The notes: generated from the sequence alone by a model not told the origin. DNA of 64,000 nucleotides from Streptomyces sp. NBC_01198 (GCF_036010485.1 NZ_CP108568.1:2130001-2194000); one strand, 5' to 3'; positions 20,809 through 29,603 are shown, counted from the first letter of the stretch. Program-made: numbers and translations.

Positions 20809-22143
20809 ATGACCGACCCGTATCAGCTCGCGCACGACTGGGTGCGGTCCGGCTACGACGTACCGGTGGACGTCCAGCGCGCCCCCGTCGCCGAGACCCC
20901 GCAGACCTGGGTCTTCACCGTGGCGCCCCGCGCGGTGGCCGGCGCCTCCCGGGCGGCCGCGCCGCTGCTCACGTCGCTGGTGTGCGTGCCGAAGAACGGC
21001 ATGCCGCCCTTCCACCCGGCCACCGACGACCCGTGGGGCGACCTGGCGGACTTCGAGCGCGACCCGAAGCCCAGGATCCCCTCCGAGCAGGCCCGCAGGA
21101 CGAACGCCAGGGGTGCGGTGCTCGCCGCGCACGCCATGGTCGGCGGGGCGCCCGCGTCGGCGCTGCCCTGGCAGTCCGTACACGAGGGCCCCACCTGGTG
21201 GGACGACTTCCTGCTGCGGTACTTCCCCACCGCCGAGGTCGGCCCGTGCCCGGACTGGGACACGGTGATCGCGGCGGTCGAGGAAACGGGCCCGGGCACG
21301 GCGGGCGTGGTCTGGGTACGCCGTGAACTGCACGGCGCCGAGGCGACCGGCCACCTGCTCTACGCCCACAACAAGGACGGCCAGGTCGCGCTGCTCGACC
21401 CGCAGGCGCGGCGGCTCGCCCGGCTGGAGACCGAGAACGTACGGGAGATCGTGCTGGCCAGGATCCCGCCGGCGGCGGAACCGGCGGCCCCCGTACAGGC
21501 GGGCGCGGCCGGCGGGTCGGCCACCGTACCGGCCGGGCGCGAAGCGGCGGACCTGGCGTCGGCGGTGCGCGCGGCCGAGGCGTGGCTGGAGAAGGTGCAC
21601 GGCGGTGAGGTCGTTCTCGTGGACCCCTCCCCCGCCGACGAGAGCAGCCGCGGCTGGCTGTTCGCGTGCAACACCCGCGCCTTCCTGGCCGACGGCAGCC
21701 CGCAGCACGCGATGCTGGACGCCGCGCTGGTGGTGCCGAAGGACGGCTCGGTGCCGTTCGGGCTGCCGAACTCCGACCCGTGGACCTGGTTCGACCGCTG
21801 GGACCAGGGCGCGCAACCGGGCGTCGACGGCTTCCCACTGCCGCCAGAGCCGGGACCCGCGGCATGGTTCGCACCGACGATGGGCCCGCTCGGCGCGGTG
21901 CTGTCCGTCACCCACTTCACCGACTGGCAGACCCTGCTGGCCGGGGTGATGGAGATGCCGGTGGGCTCGCGGTCCGTGGTGTGGCTGCGCAGGAACGACC
22001 GGCGCGGCCGTGAGTCGGTCGGGCTGCTGTGCGTCGCCGCGCAGACCGAGACCGGCCTGGCCCTCATCGACACCGCCAGGGACGCCCCGGCGGAGCTGGA
22101 GTACGAAGGCGTACGGTCGCTGCACCTGATTCAGTACCGCTGA
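20809..22143 (+). CDS. Tandem YrhB-like plus deamidase-like pseudo-domain protein
   Basis: This 444-aa soluble protein is an internal duplication. Each half has a YrhB-like module (VCVPKNGMPPF at about 65; VVPKDGSVPFG at about 315) followed by a papain-fold toxin-like module. In the first half the toxin-like motifs are TNARGAVLAAHAMVGGAPAS, with Ala at position 100 where the catalytic Cys belongs, then GHLLYAHNKDG (H182) and LLDPQ (D197, Q199). The second half keeps only LALIDT and lacks the His. It is most likely an immunity or decoy protein built from toxin parts. It starts 4 bp after the YrhB-like gene. Confidence 0.6.
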   Translation: MTDPYQLAHDWVRSGYDVPVDVQRAPVAETPQTWVFTVAPRAVAGASRAAAPLLTSLVCVPKNGMPPFHPATDDPWGDLADFERDPKPRIPSEQARRTNARGAVLAAHAMVGGAPASALPWQSVHEGPTWWDDFLLRYFPTAEVGPCPDWDTVIAAVEETGPGTAGVVWVRRELHGAEATGHLLYAHNKDGQVALLDPQARRLARLETENVREIVLARIPPAAEPAAPVQAGAAGGSATVPAGREAADLASAVRAAEAWLEKVHGGEVVLVDPSPADESSRGWLFACNTRAFLADGSPQHAMLDAALVVPKDGSVPFGLPNSDPWTWFDRWDQGAQPGVDGFPLPPEPGPAAWFAPTMGPLGAVLSVTHFTDWQTLLAGVMEMPVGSRSVVWLRRNDRRGRESVGLLCVAAQTETGLALIDTARDAPAELEYEGVRSLHLIQYR

Positions 22144-22152
22144 GGGCCGTAG

Positions 22153-22170
22153 GCGCCCGCGTGCGGGCGC
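22153..22170 (+). terminator. Hairpin after the effector/immunity genes
   Basis: GCGCCCGC and GCGGGCGC are separated by GT, 10 nt after the stop at 22143. It is a strong GC stem without a U-tract, the usual streptomycete style. Confidence 0.6.
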
Positions 22171-22181
22171 CGTTCCGGGTT

Positions 22182-22214
22182 CGCGGGATCCCGCACCTTC
22201 GGGTGGATCCCGCG
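22182..22214. terminator. Bidirectional terminator between convergent genes
   Basis: CGCGGGATCC (22182-22191) pairs perfectly with GGATCCCGCG (22205-22214) around a TTCG-containing loop. It sits 3 bp from the stop of the minus-strand mycosin gene and 39 bp after the plus-strand stop. It can therefore serve both directions. Confidence 0.65.
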
Positions 22215-22216
22215 GC

Positions 22217-23461
22217 TCAGGAGCGGCGCCTGCGGTCCCGCAGCGCCACTGACGTACCGACGATCAGCAGCAGGGTCACCGCCATACCGCTCACCACGTA
22301 GGCGGCGATGCGCTTCTGCCGCTGCCGCGCGGGATCCCCGAACGTCAGCGCCGCCGGCACGACTCGGTCCTGGCCCTTGAGCACGCCGGGGTCGGGCTTC
22401 GGCGCGTCGATCGGCTTCTGATCGTCGGTCAGCGCGCGGACCGGGTCGACGACGCCCCAGCCGACCAGGGAGTTGTGGCCCAGCGAGGTGCGCTGCGCGG
22501 TCTGCTCGATCTGCGCGATGACCTGCGGCGCGGTCCAGTGCGGATGCTTGGCGCGGATCAGCGTCGCGACACCCGCCACATAAGGTGCGGCGAAACTGGT
22601 GCCGTTGTCCACGCACTGGCCGCCGCCGGGAACGGTGGAGAGCATGTCCACGCCCGGCGCCGCCACGCCGACGAATTCCCCCGACTGGGAGAACGTCGCA
22701 CGCTCGTTGTTGCGGTCCGAGGCACCGACCGCGAGCACGCCGTCGTAGCCGCCGGGGTAGGTGGTACGGGCCACGCCGTCCGCACCGTCGTTGCCCGCGG
22801 AGGCGACGATCACCACGTCGTGGGCCACCGCATTGGCCACGGCGTCGCGCAGTTGGGGAGTGCTGCGCGAGGTGTCCTGCGAGATGTTGATGACGCGGGC
22901 GCCTGCATTGACGGCCTTCCCCAGCGCCGCCACCAGGTTGGGCACCGTACCGGTGCCGTCCTCGCCCGCCTGCCGGATCGAGATGATCGTCGCCGCGGGA
23001 GCCAGTCCCACGAAACCGGTGGAGTCCGCCCGGCGGGCGGCGATGATGCCGGCCACCTCCGTCCCGTGCCCTACCGGGTCGGTGGTGCCGTGGCCCTTGT
23101 CCTTGGGGTCTATCAGGTCGACGCTGTCCGCGCGGTCCACCGCCCCGGCCAGCTGGGGGTTCTCGACGTCCACTCCGGAGTCGATCACCGCGACCTTGAC
23201 GTGCTCACCCTCGGTGCTCTGCCACAACTGGTTCTGCAGCACGCGCTGCAACGACCAGGGGATCTGCTTCACGGACGGCGCGGGGAAGGTGCACTGCCCG
23301 TCGCCGTCGAGCGGCTCGACGGCGTGCGGCGTGTCAGGCCGGACGGGCGAGGCGGCCGCGGGTGTCGCTCCGCCCAGGATCACTCCCGGCAGCAACGCCA
23401 GCACGGCCGCGGTGGCAGCCACGGACACGGCACGCCGGTGCGGCGGCCCTGCAACCCTCAC
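22217..23461 (-). CDS. mycP: Type VII secretion-associated serine protease (mycosin)
   Basis: A 414-aa subtilisin-like mycosin. A signal peptide covers about residues 1-38 (basic start, hydrophobic core, cut near AAAS). The triad is D94 (VIDSG), H132 (GHGTEVAG) and S289 (NGTSFAAP); N224 in SAGNDG is the oxyanion residue. A C-terminal transmembrane helix (VVSGMAVTLLLIVGTSVAL) and an RDRRRRS stop-transfer anchor it on the extracytoplasmic face. Cysteines C57 and C283 may form a disulphide. The start is GTG 23461 with GGAGAGG upstream. Mycosins are needed to stabilise the ESX complex. A second mycosin gene lies 0.9 kb upstream. Confidence 0.93.
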   Translation of the reverse strand: MRVAGPPHRRAVSVAATAAVLALLPGVILGGATPAAASPVRPDTPHAVEPLDGDGQCTFPAPSVKQIPWSLQRVLQNQLWQSTEGEHVKVAVIDSGVDVENPQLAGAVDRADSVDLIDPKDKGHGTTDPVGHGTEVAGIIAARRADSTGFVGLAPAATIISIRQAGEDGTGTVPNLVAALGKAVNAGARVINISQDTSRSTPQLRDAVANAVAHDVVIVASAGNDGADGVARTTYPGGYDGVLAVGASDRNNERATFSQSGEFVGVAAPGVDMLSTVPGGGQCVDNGTSFAAPYVAGVATLIRAKHPHWTAPQVIAQIEQTAQRTSLGHNSLVGWGVVDPVRALTDDQKPIDAPKPDPGVLKGQDRVVPAALTFGDPARQRQKRIAAYVVSGMAVTLLLIVGTSVALRDRRRRS

Positions 23462-23570
23462 GACGCCTCTCCTCGGCCCTTACGCCCCAAGTGCCCCGGC
23501 CCGCCGCCGACCCGCAGGTCGGCCGCCACGACGGGCGGCCGGCGCGGGTCGGCCGCACGGCCGGTCTGTT

Positions 23571-23867
23571 TCAGCCGAAGTACGACGCGGCCTTCTTGTC
23601 GGCCGCGTTGTAGTGACCGCTGGCGATCTGCACCTTGCTCGCGATCGACTCCAGCACGTCGTGCATGTGGTGCGTACGGTTCGCCCACTCGTTCGCGACG
23701 GCGTGGAAGGCGTTCTGCGCGTCGCCTTCCCAGTACGCGGCGACCGCGCGGACGCGGGTCAGCAGGTTGTCGAGGTCGGTCTCCAGCTGACCGGCCTGCT
23801 GCTTGATCGCACCGGCGGCCTCGTCGAGCGAGGAATATGTGACCTTGAGTTCACCGGGATCGGACAT
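23571..23867 (-). CDS. WXG100 family ESX protein (WEG)
   Basis: A 98-aa two-helix protein with the WXG turn as YWEGDAQNAF (residues about 45-54). It starts MSDPGELKVTYSSLDEAA, with GGGGG 5 nt upstream. Such proteins (EsxA/EsxB, CFP-10/ESAT-6 type) form four-helix dimers and are exported by the EccC motor. The C-terminus has no clear YxxxD/E; the nearest is YNAADKKA. It is 57 bp downstream of the second WXG100 gene, which is the likely dimer partner. I do not assign A or B. Confidence 0.93.
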   Translation of the reverse strand: MSDPGELKVTYSSLDEAAGAIKQQAGQLETDLDNLLTRVRAVAAYWEGDAQNAFHAVANEWANRTHHMHDVLESIASKVQIASGHYNAADKKAASYFG

Positions 23868-23924
23868 GATTACCCCCCATGGAAGTAGGTGATACGGCTC
23901 GTGGCGTGATGGTCGGAGACCAGG

Positions 23925-24263
23925 TCAGAGACCGGCGATGCCGCTGCCCGCAGCGCTGCCGTTGATGTCGATGCTCTTCATGTCCTGGAGGACGTCCTCA
24001 TCGGTCGAGCCCGAGGTGATGTTCGTGTCGTGCACGGCGTCCTTGATCTTGTTCAGCAGGATCGCCAGCACACGGTGGTCCTCGTTGATCAGGCTCTGCT
24101 GCGAGTTGAAGGCGTTGGCACCGATACCCCGCCAGTGGCCCTCGAGGTTGTCGATCACCGTCTGGAGCGCCTTCACCTGGCGGTCCATCGAGCCGACCAT
24201 GTCGTAGATGTCGGTTTCCAGCTTGGCCAGCGAGGCCGCGGTGACTTTCATTCCGGCAGTCAT
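23925..24263 (-). CDS. WXG100 family ESX protein (WRG)
   Basis: A 112-aa helical hairpin protein with a variant turn HWRGIGANAFNSQQ (WRG). It starts at ATG 24263 behind GGAGGGG. The C-terminal tail (DMKSIDINGSAAGSGIAGL) is longer than usual. It is the first gene of the minus-strand esx pair and is preceded by a readable promoter at 24327-24355. It probably dimerises with the WEG protein encoded next. Confidence 0.92.
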   Translation of the reverse strand: MTAGMKVTAASLAKLETDIYDMVGSMDRQVKALQTVIDNLEGHWRGIGANAFNSQQSLINEDHRVLAILLNKIKDAVHDTNITSGSTDEDVLQDMKSIDINGSAAGSGIAGL

Positions 24264-24326
24264 GGTTTCTGCCCCTCCCCCATGCAATCGCGTGTACGTC
24301 GTCGCGGGCGAATACGTTACCCGCTC

Positions 24327-24355
24327 ACTCTAGCCACAACACCTGCTGATCCCAA
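24327..24355 (-). promoter_or_regulatory. esx pair promoter
   Basis: On the minus strand TTGGGA (24350-24355) and TAGAGT (24327-24332) are separated by exactly 17 nt. This fits a vegetative-sigma promoter (-35 with 4 of 6 matches, -10 TANNNT). Transcription would begin near 24320, giving a leader of about 57 nt to the WRG-protein start. Confidence 0.5.
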
Positions 24356-24382
24356 CAGGGCGAACAATGGTCCCAGTTGCTC

Positions 24383-25765
24383 CTAGTAAGGAGGCGGTGG
24401 TGGAGGCGGCCGGTATCCACCATACGGCGGCTGCTGCTGCGGTGGCAGTGGCGGTTGTAGCGGTTGCGCCACAAAGGCCGCGGCGGCACCGCGGCGGCGC
24501 CGACCGCGTACGGCCAGAGCCGTCCCGGCCGCCGCCAGCACGATCACCGCGGCCCCGGCCGCGATCCATGGCGCCGAACTACCGCCCCCGCCACCGGAGT
24601 CCGCCCCGTCCGCGATCGCGGAGTCGGACGACTTGGCCGAGGGCGCGGGAGCCGCGGTACCGGTGGCGCCGGACGTCGGCGTCGCCGACGGCTCCGCGGT
24701 CTGCGCCCACCCCTCGTGCTCCGCCAACGGGTAGACGTCGGCGGGCCCGGGGTCCCCGGGCGTCTGAAGCGCCACGCGGGGCCGCACCGCGCCATACCCG
24801 ATCGAGTCATTCCGCTCGGCCCCGTCGGTGGGTTTCGAGGCGGTGTTGAGCAGCACGCGCAGGACCTGGTTGGCGGTCCAGGTGGGGTGCGCGGACCAGA
24901 CGAGGGCGGCGGAGCCGGAGGTGAGGGCGGAGGCGTCGCTTGTGCCACTGCTTGTGTTGACGCAGTGGGGGCGGATCCCGCTCGGGCAGGCCTTCGAGAT
25001 GTTGTCGCCAACGGCGGAGAGGTCTACTTGGGGGCCCTTGTTGGACAGCGCCAGTGCCTTTCCGTTGCGGTCCAGCGCACCCGCACCAACAACTCCACGA
25101 CTGGCGGCGGGGTACTGAACAGGGCTGCCTTGTTCGCCGGAGTTGCCCGAACCGGCGATGATCAGCTTGCCCTTGGACCTTGCATAGTCCACGGCGTCCT
25201 GCAGTCCTGCGACATCCTCAGGCCTTAGAGATGTAGCCGGTACAGCCTGGGAGATGTTGATGACCTTTGCCTGGCTATCGGCAGCATAACGAAGCGCTTT
25301 GTCCAACTCCAGGGTGAACGACTCCGCGCTCGCCGCCTCGTTCGTGTCGCGGGGATCGTTGAGGATTCTGATCGGCAGAATCTTTGCCTTCGGGGCCACA
25401 CCAATTGCCCCAGTTCCCCCGTCAGCAGCCCCGGTCCCGGCGATGAGGCTGGACATGCCTGTACCGTGACCGATCTTGTCGTCATAGGGCGAATCCACAG
25501 GATAGGTAAAGCTCTTCCCGTCGAGAACCTGGCCCCTCAGATCGGGGATCGTTCGATCGACACCTGTGTCGATCACAGCAACCGTGACGCCTGCACCTTC
25601 GCTGATCTTCCACGCTTCCGACAAACGCATGGCGTCGACATGCCACTGCATTTCACGCACGGTCTGCGCCTGCGCGGGCAGCGCCCCGACGCTGAGCGTC
25701 AGGGCGCCACTCGTGGCGATGACAGCCAGGGCACGTTGTACCCAGGTACGGGCCCGGCGTTTCAT
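24383..25765 (-). CDS. Second S8 serine protease (mycosin-like) with Pro-rich tail
   Basis: A 460-aa subtilase. A signal peptide covers residues 1 to about 33 (RRAR..., cut near AQA-QT). The triad is D66 (VIDTG), H100 (GHGTG) and S276 (SSGTSDAS), with the Asn region AGSGNSG. An acidic Ser/Gly linker leads to a transmembrane helix (APWIAAGAAVIVLAAAGTALAV) and RGRRRRG. A cytoplasmic Pro/Gln-rich tail ends in PPPPPPPY. The GTSDAS signature differs from the first mycosin's GTSFAA, and the tail is absent there. It starts at ATG 25765 behind GAGGAG. It shares the T7SS locus and orientation with the esx genes. Confidence 0.88.
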   Translation of the reverse strand: MKRRARTWVQRALAVIATSGALTLSVGALPAQAQTVREMQWHVDAMRLSEAWKISEGAGVTVAVIDTGVDRTIPDLRGQVLDGKSFTYPVDSPYDDKIGHGTGMSSLIAGTGAADGGTGAIGVAPKAKILPIRILNDPRDTNEAASAESFTLELDKALRYAADSQAKVINISQAVPATSLRPEDVAGLQDAVDYARSKGKLIIAGSGNSGEQGSPVQYPAASRGVVGAGALDRNGKALALSNKGPQVDLSAVGDNISKACPSGIRPHCVNTSSGTSDASALTSGSAALVWSAHPTWTANQVLRVLLNTASKPTDGAERNDSIGYGAVRPRVALQTPGDPGPADVYPLAEHEGWAQTAEPSATPTSGATGTAAPAPSAKSSDSAIADGADSGGGGGSSAPWIAAGAAVIVLAAAGTALAVRGRRRRGAAAAFVAQPLQPPLPPQQQPPYGGYRPPPPPPPY

Positions 25766-25808
25766 CGCTCTTCTCCTCGCGGTGCGGCTTGGTCGGATCG
25801 CCGTCGAG

Positions 25809-27335
25809 TCAGTCGATAACGGGCGGTGCGACATCATCGCGGGTCGGGATCCAGTCGTCCTCTTCGATCAGGTGATCCGGACGGCGGCCTTCGCGCCGTC
25901 GGTTGCGGTCGGAGGAGCGGCTCGCGCCGGGAGCGAACTCACTGGCAGGCGTACGACCCACCACTCCGCCGGGCTCGCTCGCCAACCTGCCGGCGCCGCC
26001 TCGGTTCATGGCACTGCGGCCACCCACGCCAGGGCTGCCGCCTTCCGCCATTCCACCGCCGGGCAGCCGGGCAGCGGCGCCCCTGCCGCCGATGACACTG
26101 CCACGGGGGACTTGGCCCTGAGTACGGCCGCCGAGCATTTCGGCCTCGGTCGACGGACGGCCACCGTAGATACCGTTGGTCGTACTCCGCCGCATCGGCG
26201 GAGCGGCGCCGATCTCCTCAGCAGGCGACCCCGTGATGTTCCGTGGGTTGAACGGGCCGGTGGTAGCGCGCGATCCGCCGGCCGTGTTGATCGGCTCGAC
26301 GCCGCCTACCCGGTTCGGCAGCCTCGGGTTGAGACCGCCGAACTGCTGGTTCTCGTTCGGGATCGGCTGCAACGGGGTCCCGAAGCTGGGGCCGCCGGTG
26401 ATGGGACCGGGACCACCACCGGTATTCGGCGACAGCGGGCTCGGCTGCGGTGCCGTCGCGACCGGAGCCAGGGGTCCGGCCGACTGGATGTGCGTGACCG
26501 GCGGCGCGCCGTCGTCCGGAGCTGTTGCGACCGGGGACCCGGTCGTGGACACGTGCGACACATCGCTGCCGGAGATCGACACCTTCTGCAACCCGCTGTG
26601 GTCAGCGGGCTTCACGGAGTGCGACGAGCTGCTGCTACTGCTCGAACTGTAGGGCGATACCGAACCCGTCGAAGAGCTGTAGTGCGATGGGTCGATTGCT
26701 CGCGCGTCTGGCGGCGGCACAAACGTCGCCGGCATCGGCGGATACGTCGGCGGCTTCTCGTTGTTGATGATCGCCGCCGAGAAGGAGTACGACTGCGCCA
26801 GCTTGTGCATCTGGTCCGCGGCCTGGATGCGGGCCGTCTCCAGTTGCGTGTGGGCCTGCGAGATCTCCTTCTGGCCGTCCGGGTCGTGGCGGGCGGCGGG
26901 GTCAGCGTGGAGGGCCGTGTACGTGGCTTTCGCGCCGGCCGGGACCTTCGGGATGTCGCGCTTGACCGTGCGCAGCGTGTCGGCGGCAGCCGTCAGTGCC
27001 TTGCCGGTGGAGTCGGCGTAGTCGCCCAGCGCCAGCGTGGACTTGGCGACGTTCTTGCCCCACTCCTTGAAGGCGGCGCCCGACGCGCCTTCCCAGTCGA
27101 CGTAGGCGATGTTGTTGTTGAGGTCGTTGCCGACCTGGTTGATGCTTGCCACAGCCGCCGAGAGGCGGTGACCAAAGCCGGCGAGTGCCTCGGGGTCGGT
27201 GTGCTGGACCATGTCCAGCATCGCCTCGTGCGAGAACGACTCGAAGTCCGTGTGGGAGAAGTCGAGCGCCTTCTCGATCGTCTTCACCACGTTGCCGAAC
27301 AACCCGCCGGGAGTGCTCCCTGACTGCGCGGTCAT
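25809..27335 (-). CDS. Long WXG100 protein with disordered Pro/Gly/Ser tail
   Basis: A 508-aa protein. Residues 1 to about 190 are helical, with a WXG turn (YVDWEGASGAAFKEWG) and a second helical hairpin ending QAADQMHKLAQSYSFSAAIINNEKPP. The remaining ~310 residues are low complexity: a serine run (SPYSSSSSSSSSS-like), Pro/Gly stretches and a charged end (RRREGRRPDHLIEEDDWIPTRDD). It resembles mycobacterial PPE-length ESX substrates in layout rather than in sequence. ATG 27335 follows GGGGGCAG. It lies 43 bp upstream of the second mycosin gene, likely in one operon. Confidence 0.8.
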   Translation of the reverse strand: MTAQSGSTPGGLFGNVVKTIEKALDFSHTDFESFSHEAMLDMVQHTDPEALAGFGHRLSAAVASINQVGNDLNNNIAYVDWEGASGAAFKEWGKNVAKSTLALGDYADSTGKALTAAADTLRTVKRDIPKVPAGAKATYTALHADPAARHDPDGQKEISQAHTQLETARIQAADQMHKLAQSYSFSAAIINNEKPPTYPPMPATFVPPPDARAIDPSHYSSSTGSVSPYSSSSSSSSSHSVKPADHSGLQKVSISGSDVSHVSTTGSPVATAPDDGAPPVTHIQSAGPLAPVATAPQPSPLSPNTGGGPGPITGGPSFGTPLQPIPNENQQFGGLNPRLPNRVGGVEPINTAGGSRATTGPFNPRNITGSPAEEIGAAPPMRRSTTNGIYGGRPSTEAEMLGGRTQGQVPRGSVIGGRGAAARLPGGGMAEGGSPGVGGRSAMNRGGAGRLASEPGGVVGRTPASEFAPGASRSSDRNRRREGRRPDHLIEEDDWIPTRDDVAPPVID

Positions 27336-27378
27336 GTTCTGCCCCCGTCTTCCGTTGCGTTGTTGTCCGTGCGGCTGG

Positions 27379-27849
27379 TCATCCCACGCCTCCGCTGCCT
27401 GCCTGCGAGCCGTCGCTGCCGTGGTCCGGCGCGGAGGCCTTGGCGGGCGGCTCCGCGGTGGCGTGCTTCGGCGCGTTCGGGTCGAGGGCCGGGTTGTAGG
27501 CCTGCACGATCTGGTGGTTCAGGTCGAGGAGTTTGCGCTGGGTGCCGAGGTCGACGTTCTGGAACGTCGAGTGTCCGATGTGCAGCGAGAGGCTCATGGC
27601 CTCGATCTGGTTGTTCAGCGTCAGTGACAGCTGCTCCAACTGACCGTGGACGTAGCTGTACGCCTTCATCAGGTCCTCGGCCTCGCCGAACCCGGTGCCG
27701 ATCTGTGCCGACTTCACCGGCTCCTCACCGATCCGCTTCGGCGAGGCCTGCGAGCCGTCGAGTTCTTCGAGCAGTCCGTCCACGCGGGACTTGAAAGTGC
27801 GCAGGTCCTGCAGCGCAACGTGCAGGCTGCCACCCTCTGGTGCTTCCAT
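27379..27849 (-). CDS. Helical T7SS-locus protein of unknown function
   Basis: A 156-aa protein with two predicted long helices (LHVALQDLRTFKSRVDGLLEEL and EAEDLMKAYSYVHGQLEQLSLTLNNQIEAMSLSL) and a polar Ala/Pro/Gly tail. There is no WXG motif. The helical-hairpin size and the position between eccB and a WXG100 gene suggest an ESX substrate or a partner of the neighbouring long WXG protein. It starts at ATG 27849 behind GGAGGGG. No family is recognised with certainty. Confidence 0.7.
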   Translation of the reverse strand: MEAPEGGSLHVALQDLRTFKSRVDGLLEELDGSQASPKRIGEEPVKSAQIGTGFGEAEDLMKAYSYVHGQLEQLSLTLNNQIEAMSLSLHIGHSTFQNVDLGTQRKLLDLNHQIVQAYNPALDPNAPKHATAEPPAKASAPDHGSDGSQAGSGGVG

Positions 27850-27933
27850 TCGAACGTCGCCCCTCCCCCGTGACACCGGTGGCCACAGACACCACCTGAT
27901 TCGAGTTTACCCGTATCTTGGCCCGTGGTGCGG

Positions 27934-29436
27934 TCAGGATCCTTGCGGTTGTGCAGCACTTGCCGTATCCAACGCGGGCCCTTTCGGGAGAAGTTCGGAC
28001 CAGACGGACGGGATCGCGGTCGGCTTGACGTCCTGGTAGCCGAGTCGCACGGCAGCCTGGTTCGCCTCCTGCTTGGAATTGGACGCCTTGTTGGCCGCGG
28101 AGCTGTCGTTGTTGATCGAGACGGAGTACCGCAGTCCGGTGTCGGTGACCAGGAACAGGGAGCCACCGGTCATGTCGGTGCCGCTCACCTGCTGGTAGAG
28201 CAGGCCGCTGCCGGGTGTCACGTAGGCACTGCTCGCGCCCTCGACGATCTGCTCGGGGTAGTCCTTGCCCGCCCACAGGGTGAGTTGGGGCGAGGCTGCC
28301 GCGGTCGCACCGCCGTGCAGCACGCTGCAGGAGACATCACGGGGTGAATCCCCGCCCAAAGTGTTGACGCGGGCGGGATCGCCCTGCGGCCAGTCGCTCG
28401 GCAGGAAGCGCGGCTGAGGACTGACCGGGATGCTGGTCTGCACGGGTGCGTCCTGGGAGTTGACCTGGAGCAGCAGCAGCGACGCGAAGCGGCTGATCGG
28501 TGCGACGCCGTCCTGGGTGACGACGTAGTACTCGTAGCCCGCTCCCGAGACGGCCCGCAGGACGGTACCGACCGTGGACTTCCCGCTCGGCACCCCGACG
28601 ACCGTCCGCTGCTCGCCGTGGCCGGGGATCTCCGGAAACACGATGGGGGTTCCGGCGTGCAGCGAGGCGAGCCAGGTGTCGGAGACGTTCTGCGGTTGCA
28701 GGCTCTCGCCGAAGATGGTGCGCCGCAACAGGCCAATCCTGTCGGCCTTGCTGTTCTTCGAGTCCGGACCGCCCAGCTCGAACTTGGTGCCGTGGGCGTC
28801 CACGAGGTACTGCACGCCGTCCTGGTCCTGCACGTAGAGCACCTGGTCGCCGTGGAGCGCGGACGGGCTGCTCATCACGGCCGCCTCGTCGCCGCCGAGC
28901 ACGAACACCGCCTGCTGCGCGGCGTGGCTGCTGCCGCCGCCGGGCCGGTCGCAGACGGCCCAGACCTTCGCCTTGGCCGCGTCGGCGGCGCTGGGCAGCC
29001 GGTCGGGCGCGTAGGGGATCCCTATGGTGGCGCCGTGCTTGAGTCCGCTGTGGTCGAGCACGGACTCCTTGACCTTGATGACGTCGTAGGCCCCGGGGTC
29101 GAGCAGCAGCCGGGCCGACGCCATGTTCAACACCGGGTGGAGCACGGGCTTGTGGGTGTCGACGTCGTTCAGCACGACATAGCGCGTGGTGGATTCGTCG
29201 GCGACGATCACGTGCTTGCCGGGTTCGTCCCAGCCGTGCGGCACCGAGGGACTGATCAGTCCCCAGGCGCCGAAGCCCGCGAGCAGCACGGCGCCGATGA
29301 CGATGCCGGGCATCAGGGTGCGCAGCGGCCGGGGGGCCCCTTCGTCGGAGCCGGCGGGGCTGGGCTGCAGAAAGGCCGCCACCACGCGTTTGCGCGCGAA
29401 GGTGTAGGCGTTGAGCTGTTCCTTGCGTGAGGCCAT
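27934..29436 (-). CDS. eccB: Type VII secretion protein EccB
   Basis: EccB anchors the ESX machine and places a large domain outside the membrane. The 500-aa product starts MASRKEQLNAYTFARKRVV, the canonical cytosolic helix. One transmembrane segment lies at about residues 41-61 (LMPGIVIGAVLLAGFGAWGLI). The repeat-rich extracytoplasmic domain follows, with a likely disulphide between the Cys in KVWAVCDRP and the Cys in DVSCSVLHGG. The ATG at 29436 is chosen over an upstream in-frame start because of this family N-terminus. It is divergent from eccE over 167 bp. Confidence 0.94.
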   Translation of the reverse strand: MASRKEQLNAYTFARKRVVAAFLQPSPAGSDEGAPRPLRTLMPGIVIGAVLLAGFGAWGLISPSVPHGWDEPGKHVIVADESTTRYVVLNDVDTHKPVLHPVLNMASARLLLDPGAYDVIKVKESVLDHSGLKHGATIGIPYAPDRLPSAADAAKAKVWAVCDRPGGGSSHAAQQAVFVLGGDEAAVMSSPSALHGDQVLYVQDQDGVQYLVDAHGTKFELGGPDSKNSKADRIGLLRRTIFGESLQPQNVSDTWLASLHAGTPIVFPEIPGHGEQRTVVGVPSGKSTVGTVLRAVSGAGYEYYVVTQDGVAPISRFASLLLLQVNSQDAPVQTSIPVSPQPRFLPSDWPQGDPARVNTLGGDSPRDVSCSVLHGGATAAASPQLTLWAGKDYPEQIVEGASSAYVTPGSGLLYQQVSGTDMTGGSLFLVTDTGLRYSVSINNDSSAANKASNSKQEANQAAVRLGYQDVKPTAIPSVWSELLPKGPALDTASAAQPQGS

Positions 29437-29603
29437 CGTTCCGCTTTCCCCCCGGGTGACGTCCACTGGGACCCGCTGCCCTCGGGCGCCGTGCCGTCGC
29501 GTTGGCAGGGTCGGTCCCCTACTATGCCGGGTGCGCCGCATGTCCTACGACACCGGTACGGTGAGCGGACATTATGACGCCGCACGACGGAGGGCGCAGG
29601 GGG

